Origin: Streptococcus oralis ATCC 35037
GTDB lineage: Bacteria; Bacillota; Bacilli; Lactobacillales; Streptococcaceae
DNA length: 64,000 nt
Reading direction: 5' to 3'
NCBI RefSeq assembly: GCF_900637025.1
Contig: NZ_LR134336.1
Location: 1,256,001-1,320,000 of the forward strand
In this document: positions 1 through 8,848 of the stretch, piece by piece
Layout of the letters: each line of letters begins with the position of its first letter
Position numbering within the stretch: the first letter of the stretch is position 1
Translations under genes and position numbers: made by a program
Notes under the pieces: model-generated
Database searches by the model: none
What the model was told of the DNA's origin: nothing
What the model saw: only the letters and a program-made list of their open reading frames with translations

Positions 1-134
1 TCCTCTACCAATAAAACGGCCTCTGCCCCCTCATGCTTAACCTTGGCATTTTCTCGCTCCAGGGCTTGATACACAAGGTCTCGATTCTTATACGTTGTGG
101 TCGTGTTTTGTGTCAGATTGGTTAAACGGTACAT
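1..134 (-). CDS. Partial small conjugation-module protein, N-terminus only
   Basis: A coding region runs off the left edge of the window. The ATG at 134 is preceded by a good AAAGGATC Shine-Dalgarno, and 44 codons are open to position 1. It begins MYRLTNLTQNTTTTYKN and then continues with a charged stretch. It overlaps the 3' end of the 90-residue upstream gene by 47 bases, which fits translational coupling inside the T4SS operon. By position after PrgL and PrgM-like genes it could correspond to a pcfA/pcfB-type gene, but I recognise no family and the function is unknown. Confidence 0.55.
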   Translation of the reverse strand, partial: MYRLTNLTQNTTTTYKNRDLVYQALERENAKVKHEGAEAVLLVE

Positions 135-360
135 GTTTTTCAGATCCTTTCAATTTTCCTTCAGCAAGAGCTGTTTCAATATCAGCCCAGGTTAAATTAT
201 GTTCGGCCAAGTAGTTTGACCGTTCCTCATGTTTGGCCAGAATGATTTGAGTTTCTAGCTGCTGCAGCTTCTCTTCTTCCTTCTTGGCCTTGGTCATATA
301 GTCAGCTAAGCGGTCTTCCGCTTTCTGTTTTTGTTTTTCCAAAGTTTCTAATTTTGTCAT
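88..360 (-). CDS. Small coiled-coil protein, PrgM position
   Basis: This 90-residue cytoplasmic protein is very rich in Lys and Glu. Its first 45 residues form a predicted coiled coil, followed by a short segment containing LTWADIETALAEGKL. The start codon overlaps the stop of the PrgL-like gene as ATGA (357-360), with AAGGAAC in front, so it is co-translated with the T4SS genes. In pCF10 the slot after prgL is held by prgM, a small soluble protein. Similarity in sequence is not established, so only the position supports that comparison. Confidence 0.7.
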   Translation of the reverse strand: MTKLETLEKQKQKAEDRLADYMTKAKKEEEKLQQLETQIILAKHEERSNYLAEHNLTWADIETALAEGKLKGSEKHVPFNQSDTKHDHNV

Positions 361-1001
361 TGTTCCTTTTTCCCTTCTGTACTTTGTGTTTGGTTAGTGA
401 TTGGTTTGTTTAACGATGGAATACTCGCCTTTTCGCTGGCGTTCAAGCTGTCCACAATCAAAATGGGGTCAATATGATTTACCAGGTATTTCCCATCTTG
501 CTTGCTGAAGCGAATCCGTATGGTTCTTGAAGATCCTACGTTTGTTTGGGCGTTAGTATAATCATACTTCTTCTGTAACTGTGTCTGAGTGTATCTCACT
601 TGAGCTAAGGCAACATTATTTTCTTGATCGATGTAGACGATAGCAGACTTCATCTGTGTATCCACTACATAGCCCTTATAGGTTTGTACCGTTGGTTCTT
701 CTTCAGAGTTCACTTCCTGATTGTAAGCAGCTTCTGTCATATAGGGCAAATAGCGATTTCTATTTTCTCCAAGATCTTGCTTATTGAAGTAAGCTGTCAA
801 AAATTCCTTCACATATTCTTGCGTTAGTTCGCTTCCCTCTGCTTTGGTTTCTTGTTGCGTGGTTGCAGCTTCCTGCTTAGCTTTATTTTGCGCTGAAGTT
901 GCTGCACCAATCCAGAATACGAATCCTAGAACTAGCACAACTCCTATAAGGATTCCACCTATTTTAAGGAGTTTCAATTTCTCCATATCTATCATTTTCA
1001 T
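357..1001 (-). CDS. PrgL/VirB8-like T4SS membrane protein
   Basis: A 214-residue bitopic membrane protein with a short cytoplasmic N-terminus and one transmembrane helix at about residues 14-35. A low-complexity linker of Ala, Gln and Glu follows. The extracellular domain of about 130 residues contains alternating strands and a conserved-looking R-I-R-I-R-F strand. Size, topology and position directly after the VirB4 and murein hydrolase genes fit PrgL/TcpC-type VirB8 homologues, which scaffold the translocation channel with an NTF2-like domain. Start chosen at 1001 for its AAGGT Shine-Dalgarno. The family assignment rests on topology and synteny rather than on a signature motif. Confidence 0.72.
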   Translation of the reverse strand: MKMIDMEKLKLLKIGGILIGVVLVLGFVFWIGAATSAQNKAKQEAATTQQETKAEGSELTQEYVKEFLTAYFNKQDLGENRNRYLPYMTEAAYNQEVNSEEEPTVQTYKGYVVDTQMKSAIVYIDQENNVALAQVRYTQTQLQKKYDYTNAQTNVGSSRTIRIRFSKQDGKYLVNHIDPILIVDSLNASEKASIPSLNKPITNQTQSTEGKKEQ

Positions 1002-1020
1002 GATTTACCTTCTTTCTTTT

Positions 1021-3657
1021 TTAATTCGGTGTTGCAAACGAATAGTAGTAAGCTGGATATAGGACAGAAAAATGTACCTTATCCTGTACTCCTTGGATAT
1101 TACATTCTGAAACGAGGAATGAACCGTCTGGATTCACAGCTTCCACAATCGCAACATGGCCGTATACATCTGGTGTCCCACCAAATCCACCTACTACTGA
1201 TACAACAGCTCCTTTTGTTGGAGTTGTACTATACCGCCATCCTTTTGCAACTAGGCTTGCCACCCAATCCTGACCATTACCAAGGTAACCATAAGCTCCT
1301 GATAAGTCTGTAATCGTTCCTAGTTCAACTAAACGATTATAGGCATACCAAGTACATTGTCCCACTTCATAACCGCTTCCTTGTTGTGTAGTCATAGAAG
1401 CTTGTGTAGGAGGGTGCTCCACTTTTGACTGATACTCGGCAGGGAAATTCCAGGAAGATGCTAACGCTCCACCTCCTCGAACTTGTTGTGTGAGAAAGGC
1501 ATGGATCTGTTTAGCATTATTCTGGCGCTCTAAGACCTTATCTCCAGAGTTCCCTTCCCAGTTAACCAGGAAACGCTCTGTAAGTGTCTCTACGTTTTCT
1601 CTGCTGGTTAGAATCGATGTCAGTTCAGTGATGTAGTAAGGAGTATCTCCCTCTAACATAAAGTCTAACTGCAGTTCTAAATCGTACCACTTTTTATTTT
1701 TTGATTTTGCATAATTCAATAATAGAGTGTGCCTAGTGGAACCATCCGCTGTATCTGTCCACTGACCTAGCCCTAAACCTCGATGGAGAATATTTGGGTA
1801 TCTTCCGTTATAAATAGCGGGTCCAGAAATAGCTAACCAGGACTCATCATCCCAGGAAGAAGAGTCAGCCCCTACTGGTGGGCTAAGATAATCTCCTTCA
1901 GCACGTTTGGGATTGATATTACTTTCTGTTGCAAAATTTCCAAGCATGGCTGCCAAACCATTATCTGTCAGCCCTGGTACCTTTTGCTTCAAGTAGTCTT
2001 TTATCGCTCGTGATTTTTGTCCTAAATCACCAGCAAGTGTAGTAATGACTGAGGTTGTCTGATTGTACGTGACAGATTGAAAGTAAAAGCCTGGATTGAC
2101 TGATGTCCACTTTTCTTTCTTATCCTTTGTCTCTTTTTCCTCCAGTTTTTGATACTGAATGACCTGGTAACCATTTGCCGTTACCTTCCCAACCTCGTCT
2201 CCAGCTTTGACCTGATCACCGTCAGAAACACGGATATTTCCTACCTCTTCATAAGTAAAGATGGCTTTATCTGTTTTGATGGATACAGTAGTATCATCTG
2301 TCACACTGACTTGACCGTCAATAGGAGCTCTTAGAGCTTGTCCTGTTGAAGCTTTTAGTTGTGTTTTCTCATAGATTTCACTCTTAGAGGTATAACCAAA
2401 CCGCTTCAGGATAACTAAAGGGGCTTGATAAGAAGGATCGTCCTCCTGGTAAAAAGGGTTAGCTAGTTCTTGATAAGAGGGGTATCGACCAACCTCTTTA
2501 GTCAACTCCTCTAGCTCTTTATACTCTTCCAGCTCGCTATCACTCAACTTAGCCCACTTTAGTTCTGATGAGGGGCCATATAAGTCAACCATCTTTTTCA
2601 AGTTGTGAGGGTCATCATTCAAATGATTCCAAAGATCATTCAAGGCATCAGAATAGTGATTAAAACCTAACGCCCCAGCCCATTCACCACCAGTCCCCTC
2701 ATTCCAGTTACTTTCTGGTTTCCAATCGCTACCGTAGCGAAAGTTCATGAAAAAGATCATGTCATCGATGTTTGTCCAATAGTCTACCTTATCATTGGAC
2801 TTCTCTCGATCTCGTTTACTGATTTGAAGCCAGGATTTGTTCAAGTCAAATTCATTTTGTTGGACTGGACCACTTCCTCCAAAAACAGACATAAATATCC
2901 CAAATACTGCAAAGATGAGAAACATTAAGAAATAGGACTTGACAGCTAAAGGATTTGTTAAAATCGAACGTAGTATTTTTGACGAAAACTTTAAGACTTT
3001 TCCTGTACGTTTTGATGCCTTCCCAAACTTTGAACGTCCCAGTCGCTTTTTGGCATGTTTCATTTTTTTGCTGAGTTTTCCTTCCCAGGAGAACTCTTTT
3101 GGTGTTCGAGTATACCCTCGCCCTCTGATGAAATTATAGCTTCTATTGAGCTGGCCATAGCTATGATTGATTGAATACTTGGATAATTTTCCTACAGCAT
3201 TTAACGCTCTTTTAGAGGCGTTTACCTGGTACTTAAATTGACGAATATTTTGCCTCGCCTGAACCCAGTCTCCAAGAATCTCATTATCTCTGACCGTTTT
3301 CTCAACGTCGTGTCTCACTTTCATTCGGGCGCTTTGTTTTGCACGTTTCTTCAGTCGGTTAGGGATATAACTGTCATCAGCCTTTTTAGCTCGTTTATAG
3401 AGCGTTGTGGCAATTTGTTTTTCCAACTTTGCTCGATCACGTTGTTGCTTAAAGAAAAGACCTCTAGCTGTTGCTTGAGGTCCTTTATGTAGTTTATAAT
3501 TTTTGTTCGCTAAGCGATAATTCTTCTTAGCTTCTTTAAATGCAACTTTTGAGTCTAAACGTGCTTCTTTAGGATTTTTTTCTGCATTCTGGGAGGATCC
3601 TTCTTTGATTCTCCGCTTACGCTCCTGTTTTAATTGATTGGGATCACTTTCAAACAA
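1021..3657 (-). CDS. PrgK/VirB1-like conjugative murein hydrolase (lysozyme plus CHAP)
   Basis: An 878-residue cell-wall hydrolase that opens peptidoglycan for the conjugation channel. The N-terminal 235 residues are highly basic and cytoplasmic, followed by one transmembrane helix at about 240-258. Next come a degenerate M23/LytM-like beta domain at about 440-520 (APIDGQVSV, VSDGDQVKAGDEVG), a phage-tail-type lysozyme domain at about 540-720 (GNFATESNINPKRAEGD; GLGLGQWTD), and a C-terminal CHAP amidase with Cys in GQCTWYAYNRL near 766 and His in YGHVAIVEA near 831. The start appears to be TTG with an AGAGGTGA Shine-Dalgarno; no in-frame ATG or GTG lies nearby. Equivalent to PrgK of pCF10 and TcpG of pCW3. 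Confidence 0.9.
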   Translation of the reverse strand: MFESDPNQLKQERKRRIKEGSSQNAEKNPKEARLDSKVAFKEAKKNYRLANKNYKLHKGPQATARGLFFKQQRDRAKLEKQIATTLYKRAKKADDSYIPNRLKKRAKQSARMKVRHDVEKTVRDNEILGDWVQARQNIRQFKYQVNASKRALNAVGKLSKYSINHSYGQLNRSYNFIRGRGYTRTPKEFSWEGKLSKKMKHAKKRLGRSKFGKASKRTGKVLKFSSKILRSILTNPLAVKSYFLMFLIFAVFGIFMSVFGGSGPVQQNEFDLNKSWLQISKRDREKSNDKVDYWTNIDDMIFFMNFRYGSDWKPESNWNEGTGGEWAGALGFNHYSDALNDLWNHLNDDPHNLKKMVDLYGPSSELKWAKLSDSELEEYKELEELTKEVGRYPSYQELANPFYQEDDPSYQAPLVILKRFGYTSKSEIYEKTQLKASTGQALRAPIDGQVSVTDDTTVSIKTDKAIFTYEEVGNIRVSDGDQVKAGDEVGKVTANGYQVIQYQKLEEKETKDKKEKWTSVNPGFYFQSVTYNQTTSVITTLAGDLGQKSRAIKDYLKQKVPGLTDNGLAAMLGNFATESNINPKRAEGDYLSPPVGADSSSWDDESWLAISGPAIYNGRYPNILHRGLGLGQWTDTADGSTRHTLLLNYAKSKNKKWYDLELQLDFMLEGDTPYYITELTSILTSRENVETLTERFLVNWEGNSGDKVLERQNNAKQIHAFLTQQVRGGGALASSWNFPAEYQSKVEHPPTQASMTTQQGSGYEVGQCTWYAYNRLVELGTITDLSGAYGYLGNGQDWVASLVAKGWRYSTTPTKGAVVSVVGGFGGTPDVYGHVAIVEAVNPDGSFLVSECNIQGVQDKVHFSVLYPAYYYSFATPN

Positions 3658-3682
3658 AAGAAATCACCTCTCTTTCTAATTT

Positions 3683-6037
3683 TTAACTATCCGTCGCAAC
3701 CAATTGATACAGTTTGGTATCTTTAGGGATAGGATTTTCAAATGGAACAATCGTATCTCCAGCCACAATCAAACCTGTACCTTTTGCTTTTGGTCGCAAA
3801 ACAAATCGCTCCAGTGAAGGTGTAAGAGGAATTACCTGCTCCAGGGCTTCTAGGTCTGTCCTCTTCAGCTTCAGGAGGGCTAAAAACTCACAGTTTGCGA
3901 CTAGCTTTCTACCTTCCTCTGTAGATAAAACAGTCTCTGGGTTTTGTGTAATCCCTGTTGGAATAGCCCCGTACTTACGAATACGTGAGTATAGTTCTGT
4001 AAAGAAGGTTGCTTGCAGCTTATTTTTAAAGTATAGCTGCAACTCATCAAAGTACAGCCATGTAATAGCTTTCCCTTGATTATTGACTACCTGGTTCCAG
4101 ATAAAGTCCTGAATCACCAGGAGGGCGAATGGCTTCAATTTCCCACTCAACTGCTTGAGATTGAAGATAATAAAGCGACTATTCATATTGACATTTGTAG
4201 GGTGAGCAAAGATATCGTTTGAGCCGACAGTATAAGGTTCTGCCTTCAGCGCCAGCTCCTTGGCTACATCTTCAGGTTGACGTTCTAAAACAGCTTGCCA
4301 ATTCTTAAATGTTGGTTTTTCAAATTCCTCATAAGTCTTTCTCGTTACACGGTCAATCATCGCAAATTCATCGTCTGATACTTCAGAGAATATATTCTCA
4401 AACAAGGTTGATAAGAGGTTTGATTTTTGGCCAATCGGGTCACTATCTTCTGCCTGCAGTTTATCCTTATCAGGGAGATCCAATAAGTTAAAGTGATGTT
4501 GCGATCCAGGAGCGATTGTGATAATTTCTGCACCCAATTCTCGGCCAATACCAGTGTACTCATCTTCAGGATCGACAATAATAATATTATCTTCAGGGTA
4601 ACGTAGAGTCGTAGGAATAATCTCTCCTCCTTTAGCAAGAACTGACTTTCCTGATCCTGAATTCCCAAAAATACAACCTGAACCTGTATTCAAGTCTTTC
4701 TTACGATCAACTGTGATTGCGTTCTTAGATAGCTGATTCTGGCCATAATAAATTGCACGTGGACTGCTAGATCGAAGATCTACGTTGGTAAATGGGACTT
4801 GTGTGGCCAAGTTACTGGTAGTCATATCTCTCATAAAACGGCGTTTTACGTTGATAAATGGAATCCCAATCGGTAGAATCGTATTCAAGGATTCTTCCTG
4901 GTACAAGTAACACTTATCCAGTTCTACCGTATTCTTACGGACAGATCGTTGAACCTGCTCAGTGTAGATATTCAACTCTTCCAGAGTGTCAGCCATGAAG
5001 AAAACTGTCATCACACCTGAAAACATTTTTTGGTCATTGTCCTGGAGTTCTTCAGTCCATTTCTCTGTTTCACGAGATGTCTCCACAGCCTTCCCACCAA
5101 CAGCCAGGTCACTTCCATAGCCTTCTTTTGCGGCAGCCTTCTGACTTTTGATCATTTCCCTACGTACACTTGACTTAACTGTCTTGATTTTCTTCAGGGC
5201 ATCTGCAGTATCATAGGGCTTCGCATGCAGACTGATAGCCAGTTCAATTCCTGTATCCAGGATATTCTTAATCAGTTTGTCATTCAAGAAGGTAGGATAT
5301 TGTCTAACATACATCACCCTTGCGAAACAATCATCAATTTTCATATGATCTTTTTCAAACTTCAGATAGTTTGGAGCTACAAAGTCCCTGGTAGATAATC
5401 CAGAAATAGCGATGTCTTCATAGTTAAAATCAATAAAACCTTCTCGCCTCAAGAGTTTTCGGAAGATAAGAAGACGATCTAATCCCTCTAACTCCTTAAA
5501 GGAGATTCCTAAGCCACTGTATTGACTTTCAATAACGCTGGCTGTATCATCAAGAATTCTTCTAGCTTGATGATCCTGGTCTGTTTGGGTAGTAATCGTC
5601 AGATATTTTTCTACCTTGAAGGTATTTTGTTCCTGAGAAAAACGATCATTGATCATCGCATTGTATTCTTTACGATAATCGTCATATCCATCTCCAACTA
5701 AATCATAGCGGATAGAAGATAAGCTATTGCTTTCTACTCGACGATTCAGGATCAATAGCTGCATATCATTGTCAATATCCAGCGAATTAAAAATATCAGC
5801 GTTTGTTTCAATGATATCAATTCGCTCATCATCTGTTGCAGTAATATAGCTTGTATCACCTAGGCGATAGGTCTTTGAAAATTGATCATTTGTAATTTTC
5901 ATGAGGCCATCAGGCATCAACCATTGATAATTAAGACTATTCTGTGTAGATGCCGTCATGGTACGTCTTAGACGTTTGGCCCGTTCCCGTTCCTCCTTAG
6001 AGAGTTTCGAGGTTTTCTTTCGGCCGAATAAATTCAT
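3683..6037 (-). CDS. VirB4-family T4SS ATPase (PrgJ/TrsE type)
   Basis: The motor ATPase of the conjugation channel, which energises substrate transfer and assembly at the cytoplasmic membrane. Walker A is GNSGSGKS (about residue 459) and Walker B is WLYFDEL (about residue 660). The usual VirB4 N-terminal domain precedes them. I prefer the ATG at 6037 (784 residues, MNLFGRKK), because AGAAAGGA lies upstream of it, over the ATG at 6061, which has no clear ribosome site. With this start the gene still overlaps the 3' end of prgI by 41 bases. Length and neighbours are normal for the family. Confidence 0.93.
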   Translation of the reverse strand: MNLFGRKKTSKLSKEERERAKRLRRTMTASTQNSLNYQWLMPDGLMKITNDQFSKTYRLGDTSYITATDDERIDIIETNADIFNSLDIDNDMQLLILNRRVESNSLSSIRYDLVGDGYDDYRKEYNAMINDRFSQEQNTFKVEKYLTITTQTDQDHQARRILDDTASVIESQYSGLGISFKELEGLDRLLIFRKLLRREGFIDFNYEDIAISGLSTRDFVAPNYLKFEKDHMKIDDCFARVMYVRQYPTFLNDKLIKNILDTGIELAISLHAKPYDTADALKKIKTVKSSVRREMIKSQKAAAKEGYGSDLAVGGKAVETSRETEKWTEELQDNDQKMFSGVMTVFFMADTLEELNIYTEQVQRSVRKNTVELDKCYLYQEESLNTILPIGIPFINVKRRFMRDMTTSNLATQVPFTNVDLRSSSPRAIYYGQNQLSKNAITVDRKKDLNTGSGCIFGNSGSGKSVLAKGGEIIPTTLRYPEDNIIIVDPEDEYTGIGRELGAEIITIAPGSQHHFNLLDLPDKDKLQAEDSDPIGQKSNLLSTLFENIFSEVSDDEFAMIDRVTRKTYEEFEKPTFKNWQAVLERQPEDVAKELALKAEPYTVGSNDIFAHPTNVNMNSRFIIFNLKQLSGKLKPFALLVIQDFIWNQVVNNQGKAITWLYFDELQLYFKNKLQATFFTELYSRIRKYGAIPTGITQNPETVLSTEEGRKLVANCEFLALLKLKRTDLEALEQVIPLTPSLERFVLRPKAKGTGLIVAGDTIVPFENPIPKDTKLYQLVATDS

Positions 6038-6344
6038 TTCTTGTGTATTCCTTTCTGTCATAATCTGTCTGATAAGAGCGTTCCTGCTTGGTTAACATGA
6101 AACGAATATTATCTTTAATTTTTTCATCAAAATAACACCCGAAAATAACAAAAGGCGCTAATAACAAAATATCAACGCCATAAAGAATAGTATCAGGTGC
6201 CTTCAGCCAATAGAGGATGGTTGTGACAACTACTGTCAATGCGATACCAAATAGTAGCACTAACTGTCTCAGTGTCATATACCCTAAAACTGGCCTTTCG
6301 TAGCTATCTAAAGCCTTTAAAAATTCACTGCCTAAACGTGTCAT
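5997..6344 (-). CDS. PrgI-family T4SS membrane protein
   Basis: A 115-residue protein with two transmembrane helices at about 25-43 and 51-70 and a soluble C-terminal tail. It has the arrangement of the PrgI family (Pfam PF12666), which sits directly before VirB4 in Gram-positive conjugation clusters and is thought to act like VirB3. The ATG at 6344 overlaps the stop of the preceding 73-residue gene as ATGA. Its own 3' end runs into virB4, so the three genes are translationally coupled. Confidence 0.88.
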   Translation of the reverse strand: MTRLGSEFLKALDSYERPVLGYMTLRQLVLLFGIALTVVVTTILYWLKAPDTILYGVDILLLAPFVIFGCYFDEKIKDNIRFMLTKQERSYQTDYDRKEYTRNEFIRPKENLETL

Positions 6345-6562
6345 TCTGTTCCTTTCTTTCCATTATCTGGGCCGTAAAAGGTATCTACAATTCCTGCAGA
6401 GCGTAAAGCAGATTCCAATGCCGATCTCGCTAGCTCAGAAGCTGCAATACCTCTTACCTTCAATTCCCATAACTCTTCCTCTTTTTCCTTAATTAAATTA
6501 TCCATCCAAGCATTGTCTTGCACAAGCTCATCTCGCCGTTGCTTGAGTTCTTCTAAATTCAT
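6341..6562 (-). CDS. Small coiled-coil conjugation-operon protein
   Basis: A 73-residue soluble protein with a strongly charged helical N-terminal half (MNLEELKQRRDELVQDNAW) and an Ala/Ser-rich second helix. A clear AAAGGATAAAGT site precedes the ATG. Its stop overlaps the prgI start. It is the first gene after the terminator that closes the 370-residue unit, so it may head the downstream prgI-virB4-prgK-prgL transcript by read-through. No family recognised. Confidence 0.75.
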   Translation of the reverse strand: MNLEELKQRRDELVQDNAWMDNLIKEKEEELWELKVRGIAASELARSALESALRSAGIVDTFYGPDNGKKGTE

Positions 6563-6583
6563 ACTTTATCCTTTCCATCAAAA

Positions 6584-6608
6584 AAACAGCTCTTCTTTAG
6601 AACTGTTT
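6584..6608 (-). terminator. Rho-independent terminator after the 370-residue gene
   Basis: Nine-pair stem AAACAGTTC / GAGCTGTTT (one G-U pair) with a 7-base loop, followed on the minus strand by a T-tract (6583-6580). It lies only 15 bases past the stop of the 370-residue gene and before the Shine-Dalgarno of the 73-residue gene, inside the T4SS block. Confidence 0.75.
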
Positions 6609-6623
6609 CATTACCTACTATTT

Positions 6624-7736
6624 TTATTTATTGAGAAGTCTTTGCCAGAACGATCGTTTTTGTAAATACTCTATCTTCTCTTCTGCTACATTTTTCAGTC
6701 TACGTAAACGTTGTGATTCATTGGTTAGACGTTGATTTTTAGAGATAATTTCTCCTTTTTCCTGCTTCAATCTTTGTTTATCTGATTCTAGTTTTTGATT
6801 ATCCTTTTCTAACTTCTTGTAATACTCCTCCTCTTCGTGATAGTTTCTCAAGATTGTTTCGGCTTGCTTAATTTCTTTTCTCAGCTGGTTGACTTTCTCA
6901 GTTTTTTGATTGAAGTTCTCTTCCAACTTCTCAATTTTTGCCTGCAATTCCTGACACTGTTCCTCATAAGTTTTCAAAGTTTGGTACTTCCTTTCATTAT
7001 CATCTAAAAAGACAAATGCTTCTATGTGGTATTTATCAAAATTCCCATACAGTTTATAGTTTGTTTCCTGATAAACTTTCCTCACTCTATCAGCAACACT
7101 TTTAACCTGTTCTGGTGAAGTAAATTCTTCAGGTACATAAATCTTAGTAGACTTAGGGAAATGAGCCTTGGCTTCAAACAAGGGAATGCCTTCTTTAGCT
7201 AATTTTATCCGTTTAACAGGTTCTGGTCTACTCGTTTTATAAAATTCAATACCCAGTTGACCATTTAAACGGTAGTATTCAGAATAAGGATAGGTCTCAT
7301 CAATATCAATCAAGAGCTTTAGAATAACAAAGTCTTCATCTTCAAATACTATCCGTTGCATCGGAGAAATAGCTTTAGGAAAAATATAAGCCGTATGATT
7401 GTCATATTCAATCTGAAATTTCTCAATAGTCTTGAAAGCCTCGATAAAAGCATTCAGCTCAGAGGAATACTCAAAGCTACTTTGTAATCCCTTTAATGGG
7501 CTCTCTTCACCTGGATAGTAACTAAAATATGGTTGACCTACATAGCGACCATCTTTTTTCTGGCTACTTCTTGGATTAACCTTGAGATCCGTTTCCAAAT
7601 CAAAAAGAGTCGCCTGTTCTTTTGGCGTCGTAATAATTTGTGCTCGCCCCTTTAGAGCGAGTGCTTGAAAAGCATTCACAATCTCTTCTTCTCCGGATTC
7701 TTTCCGCCATACTGCATAAAACTTCGAAACAGCCAT
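6624..7736 (-). CDS. Unknown protein with C-terminal coiled coil, possible cargo gene
   Basis: A 370-residue soluble protein of unknown function. Residues 1-250 form a mixed alpha/beta region without a recognised motif (starts MAVSKFYAVWRKESGEEE). Residues 255-370 are a long Lys/Glu/Gln coiled coil ending in a basic WQRLLNK tail. There is no signal peptide or membrane helix. It interrupts the usual prgH-prgI order. It has its own extended -10 promoter (7765-7770), an AAGGAG ribosome site and its own terminator (6584-6608), as expected for an acquired self-contained unit. An accessory role such as entry exclusion, anti-defence or channel modulation is possible, but none can be read from the sequence. 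Confidence 0.85.
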   Translation of the reverse strand: MAVSKFYAVWRKESGEEEIVNAFQALALKGRAQIITTPKEQATLFDLETDLKVNPRSSQKKDGRYVGQPYFSYYPGEESPLKGLQSSFEYSSELNAFIEAFKTIEKFQIEYDNHTAYIFPKAISPMQRIVFEDEDFVILKLLIDIDETYPYSEYYRLNGQLGIEFYKTSRPEPVKRIKLAKEGIPLFEAKAHFPKSTKIYVPEEFTSPEQVKSVADRVRKVYQETNYKLYGNFDKYHIEAFVFLDDNERKYQTLKTYEEQCQELQAKIEKLEENFNQKTEKVNQLRKEIKQAETILRNYHEEEEYYKKLEKDNQKLESDKQRLKQEKGEIISKNQRLTNESQRLRRLKNVAEEKIEYLQKRSFWQRLLNK

Positions 7737-7764
7737 ACCATCTCTCCTTCAGCATTCTCTCTTC

Positions 7765-7793
7765 ATTATACCATAATCTAGTTCACCTGCATG
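7765..7793 (-). promoter_or_regulatory. Extended -10 promoter of the 370-residue gene
   Basis: On the minus strand the sequence reads TATGGTATAATG, an extended -10 (TGG before TATAAT at 7765-7770), about 29 bases before the start codon. The -35 hexamer at 17 bases spacing is poor (CATGCA), typical of extended -10 promoters. It overlaps the last codons of the PrgH-like gene. Confidence 0.55.
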
Positions 7794-8524
7794 ATATTTT
7801 TGGCCATTCGTTGGCTACCAAATATCATGACAATGTAAATAATTCCTTTTGCGATTGCTACGAGTGCAGTTATAAAAGCTCCAGTATTGCTAAGTGTCAA
7901 TAAATCATTCGTGACAATGGCTGGGTAAAGCATGATTACAACCACTAGAATCAATCCCTGAAGGACAGCAGCAGCATAGAGCTTAAAGAAACCAAGGCAG
8001 ATCGGGCGTAAGCTATCCACCATGTAACAAGCGACAATAATTTTAGCGATTCCCTTATACGTGTAAAGCGTAAAGGAGCGTAACAAGATCAACAACTTAG
8101 TCGATATCTGACCGACAAAATCAACAACCGCATAAACAATTTTAAAGAATGATTTCTCAATCATACCCAAACCTTTAAAATCTGGTGGCTCAGAACTGAA
8201 AGGATCTGTAGCATTCTTGGCTACTAACTTAATGATAACATTGAACAACCATGACAAGGCATCAAAAATCGCATCCACATAGAGGATAAAAAAGAGCGCA
8301 ATAGCATATTTGAGGATTTCTTCAATCCAAAGCTGAAAAGACAGCTCCCCACCATTGCTTTTAAGTTGTTGGTGCCAATTCATGAGGTTGATCCCCATAA
8401 AAAGGAGAAGAAGCAAAATTGCTACCTTCTCCATCGACCCCGAAATAGTTTCCATCAATTCATAGGCTGTCGCATTATAGTCTTTCAGACTCATGGTTAG
8501 TTGATCAAGTGTGGATTGGTCCAT
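7778..8524 (-). CDS. PrgH/VirB6-TrbL-like polytopic T4SS protein
   Basis: A 248-residue polytopic membrane protein with about five or six hydrophobic segments (near 30-47, 70-90, 125-150, 165-200 and 215-240). An acidic N-terminus starts MDQSTLDQLTMSLKDYN. Topology, size and the location between the pilin-like gene and prgI match PrgH/TrbL-type VirB6 channel components. AGGAGGTGG precedes the ATG. It follows the 74-residue gene by 27 bases and is presumably co-transcribed with it. Confidence 0.82.
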   Translation of the reverse strand: MDQSTLDQLTMSLKDYNATAYELMETISGSMEKVAILLLLLFMGINLMNWHQQLKSNGGELSFQLWIEEILKYAIALFFILYVDAIFDALSWLFNVIIKLVAKNATDPFSSEPPDFKGLGMIEKSFFKIVYAVVDFVGQISTKLLILLRSFTLYTYKGIAKIIVACYMVDSLRPICLGFFKLYAAAVLQGLILVVVIMLYPAIVTNDLLTLSNTGAFITALVAIAKGIIYIVMIFGSQRMAKNIMQVN

Positions 8525-8551
8525 AAAACCACCTCCTCTTTCTTCTTCATC

Positions 8552-8776
8552 CTAACCAAGAGATTGAAGACCTGTTGCTAAAGCTGTAAAGAGGGCTTTT
8601 AGAACGGCACCTAAAAGTGCACCTAGTATCAAACTTTGGATTCCTTTATCCTTCTTATCATCCAATTCACGTTTGATTCCTACTGCTAAGTCCCAGGCAC
8701 CCCAAGCGGCCCAACCAATACCGATAATCCCACCGATATTCCCAATTTTGTTAATAAAATCTACAACTGCATCCAT
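8552..8776 (-). CDS. VirB2-like T4SS pilin candidate (PrgF position)
   Basis: A 74-residue protein with two hydrophobic helices, about 13-33 (GGIIGIGWAAWGAWDLAVG) and 46-70, joined by a short charged loop KRELDDKKDKG. This is the topology of VirB2/TrbC pilins and of small Gram-positive T4SS subunits such as PrgF. There is no classical cleavable signal peptide. It lies directly after a terminator hairpin (8800-8830), with no room for a separate promoter, so it depends on read-through. Confidence 0.7.
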   Translation of the reverse strand: MDAVVDFINKIGNIGGIIGIGWAAWGAWDLAVGIKRELDDKKDKGIQSLILGALLGAVLKALFTALATGLQSLG

Positions 8777-8799
8777 TATTTTTTCTCGCTTTCTTTTAT

Positions 8800-8830
8800 A
8801 AAAAAGGTACTAAGAAAATTCCTTAGCACC
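8800..8830 (-). terminator. Terminator hairpin between the 167-residue gene and the pilin gene
   Basis: Stem GGTGCTAAG / CTTAGTACC (nine pairs, one G-U) with a 7-base loop and six T residues on the minus strand. It starts 18 bases after the stop at 8849 and ends 23 bases before the pilin ATG. Confidence 0.75.
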
Positions 8831-8848
8831 TACATTGTTTATTCAATA

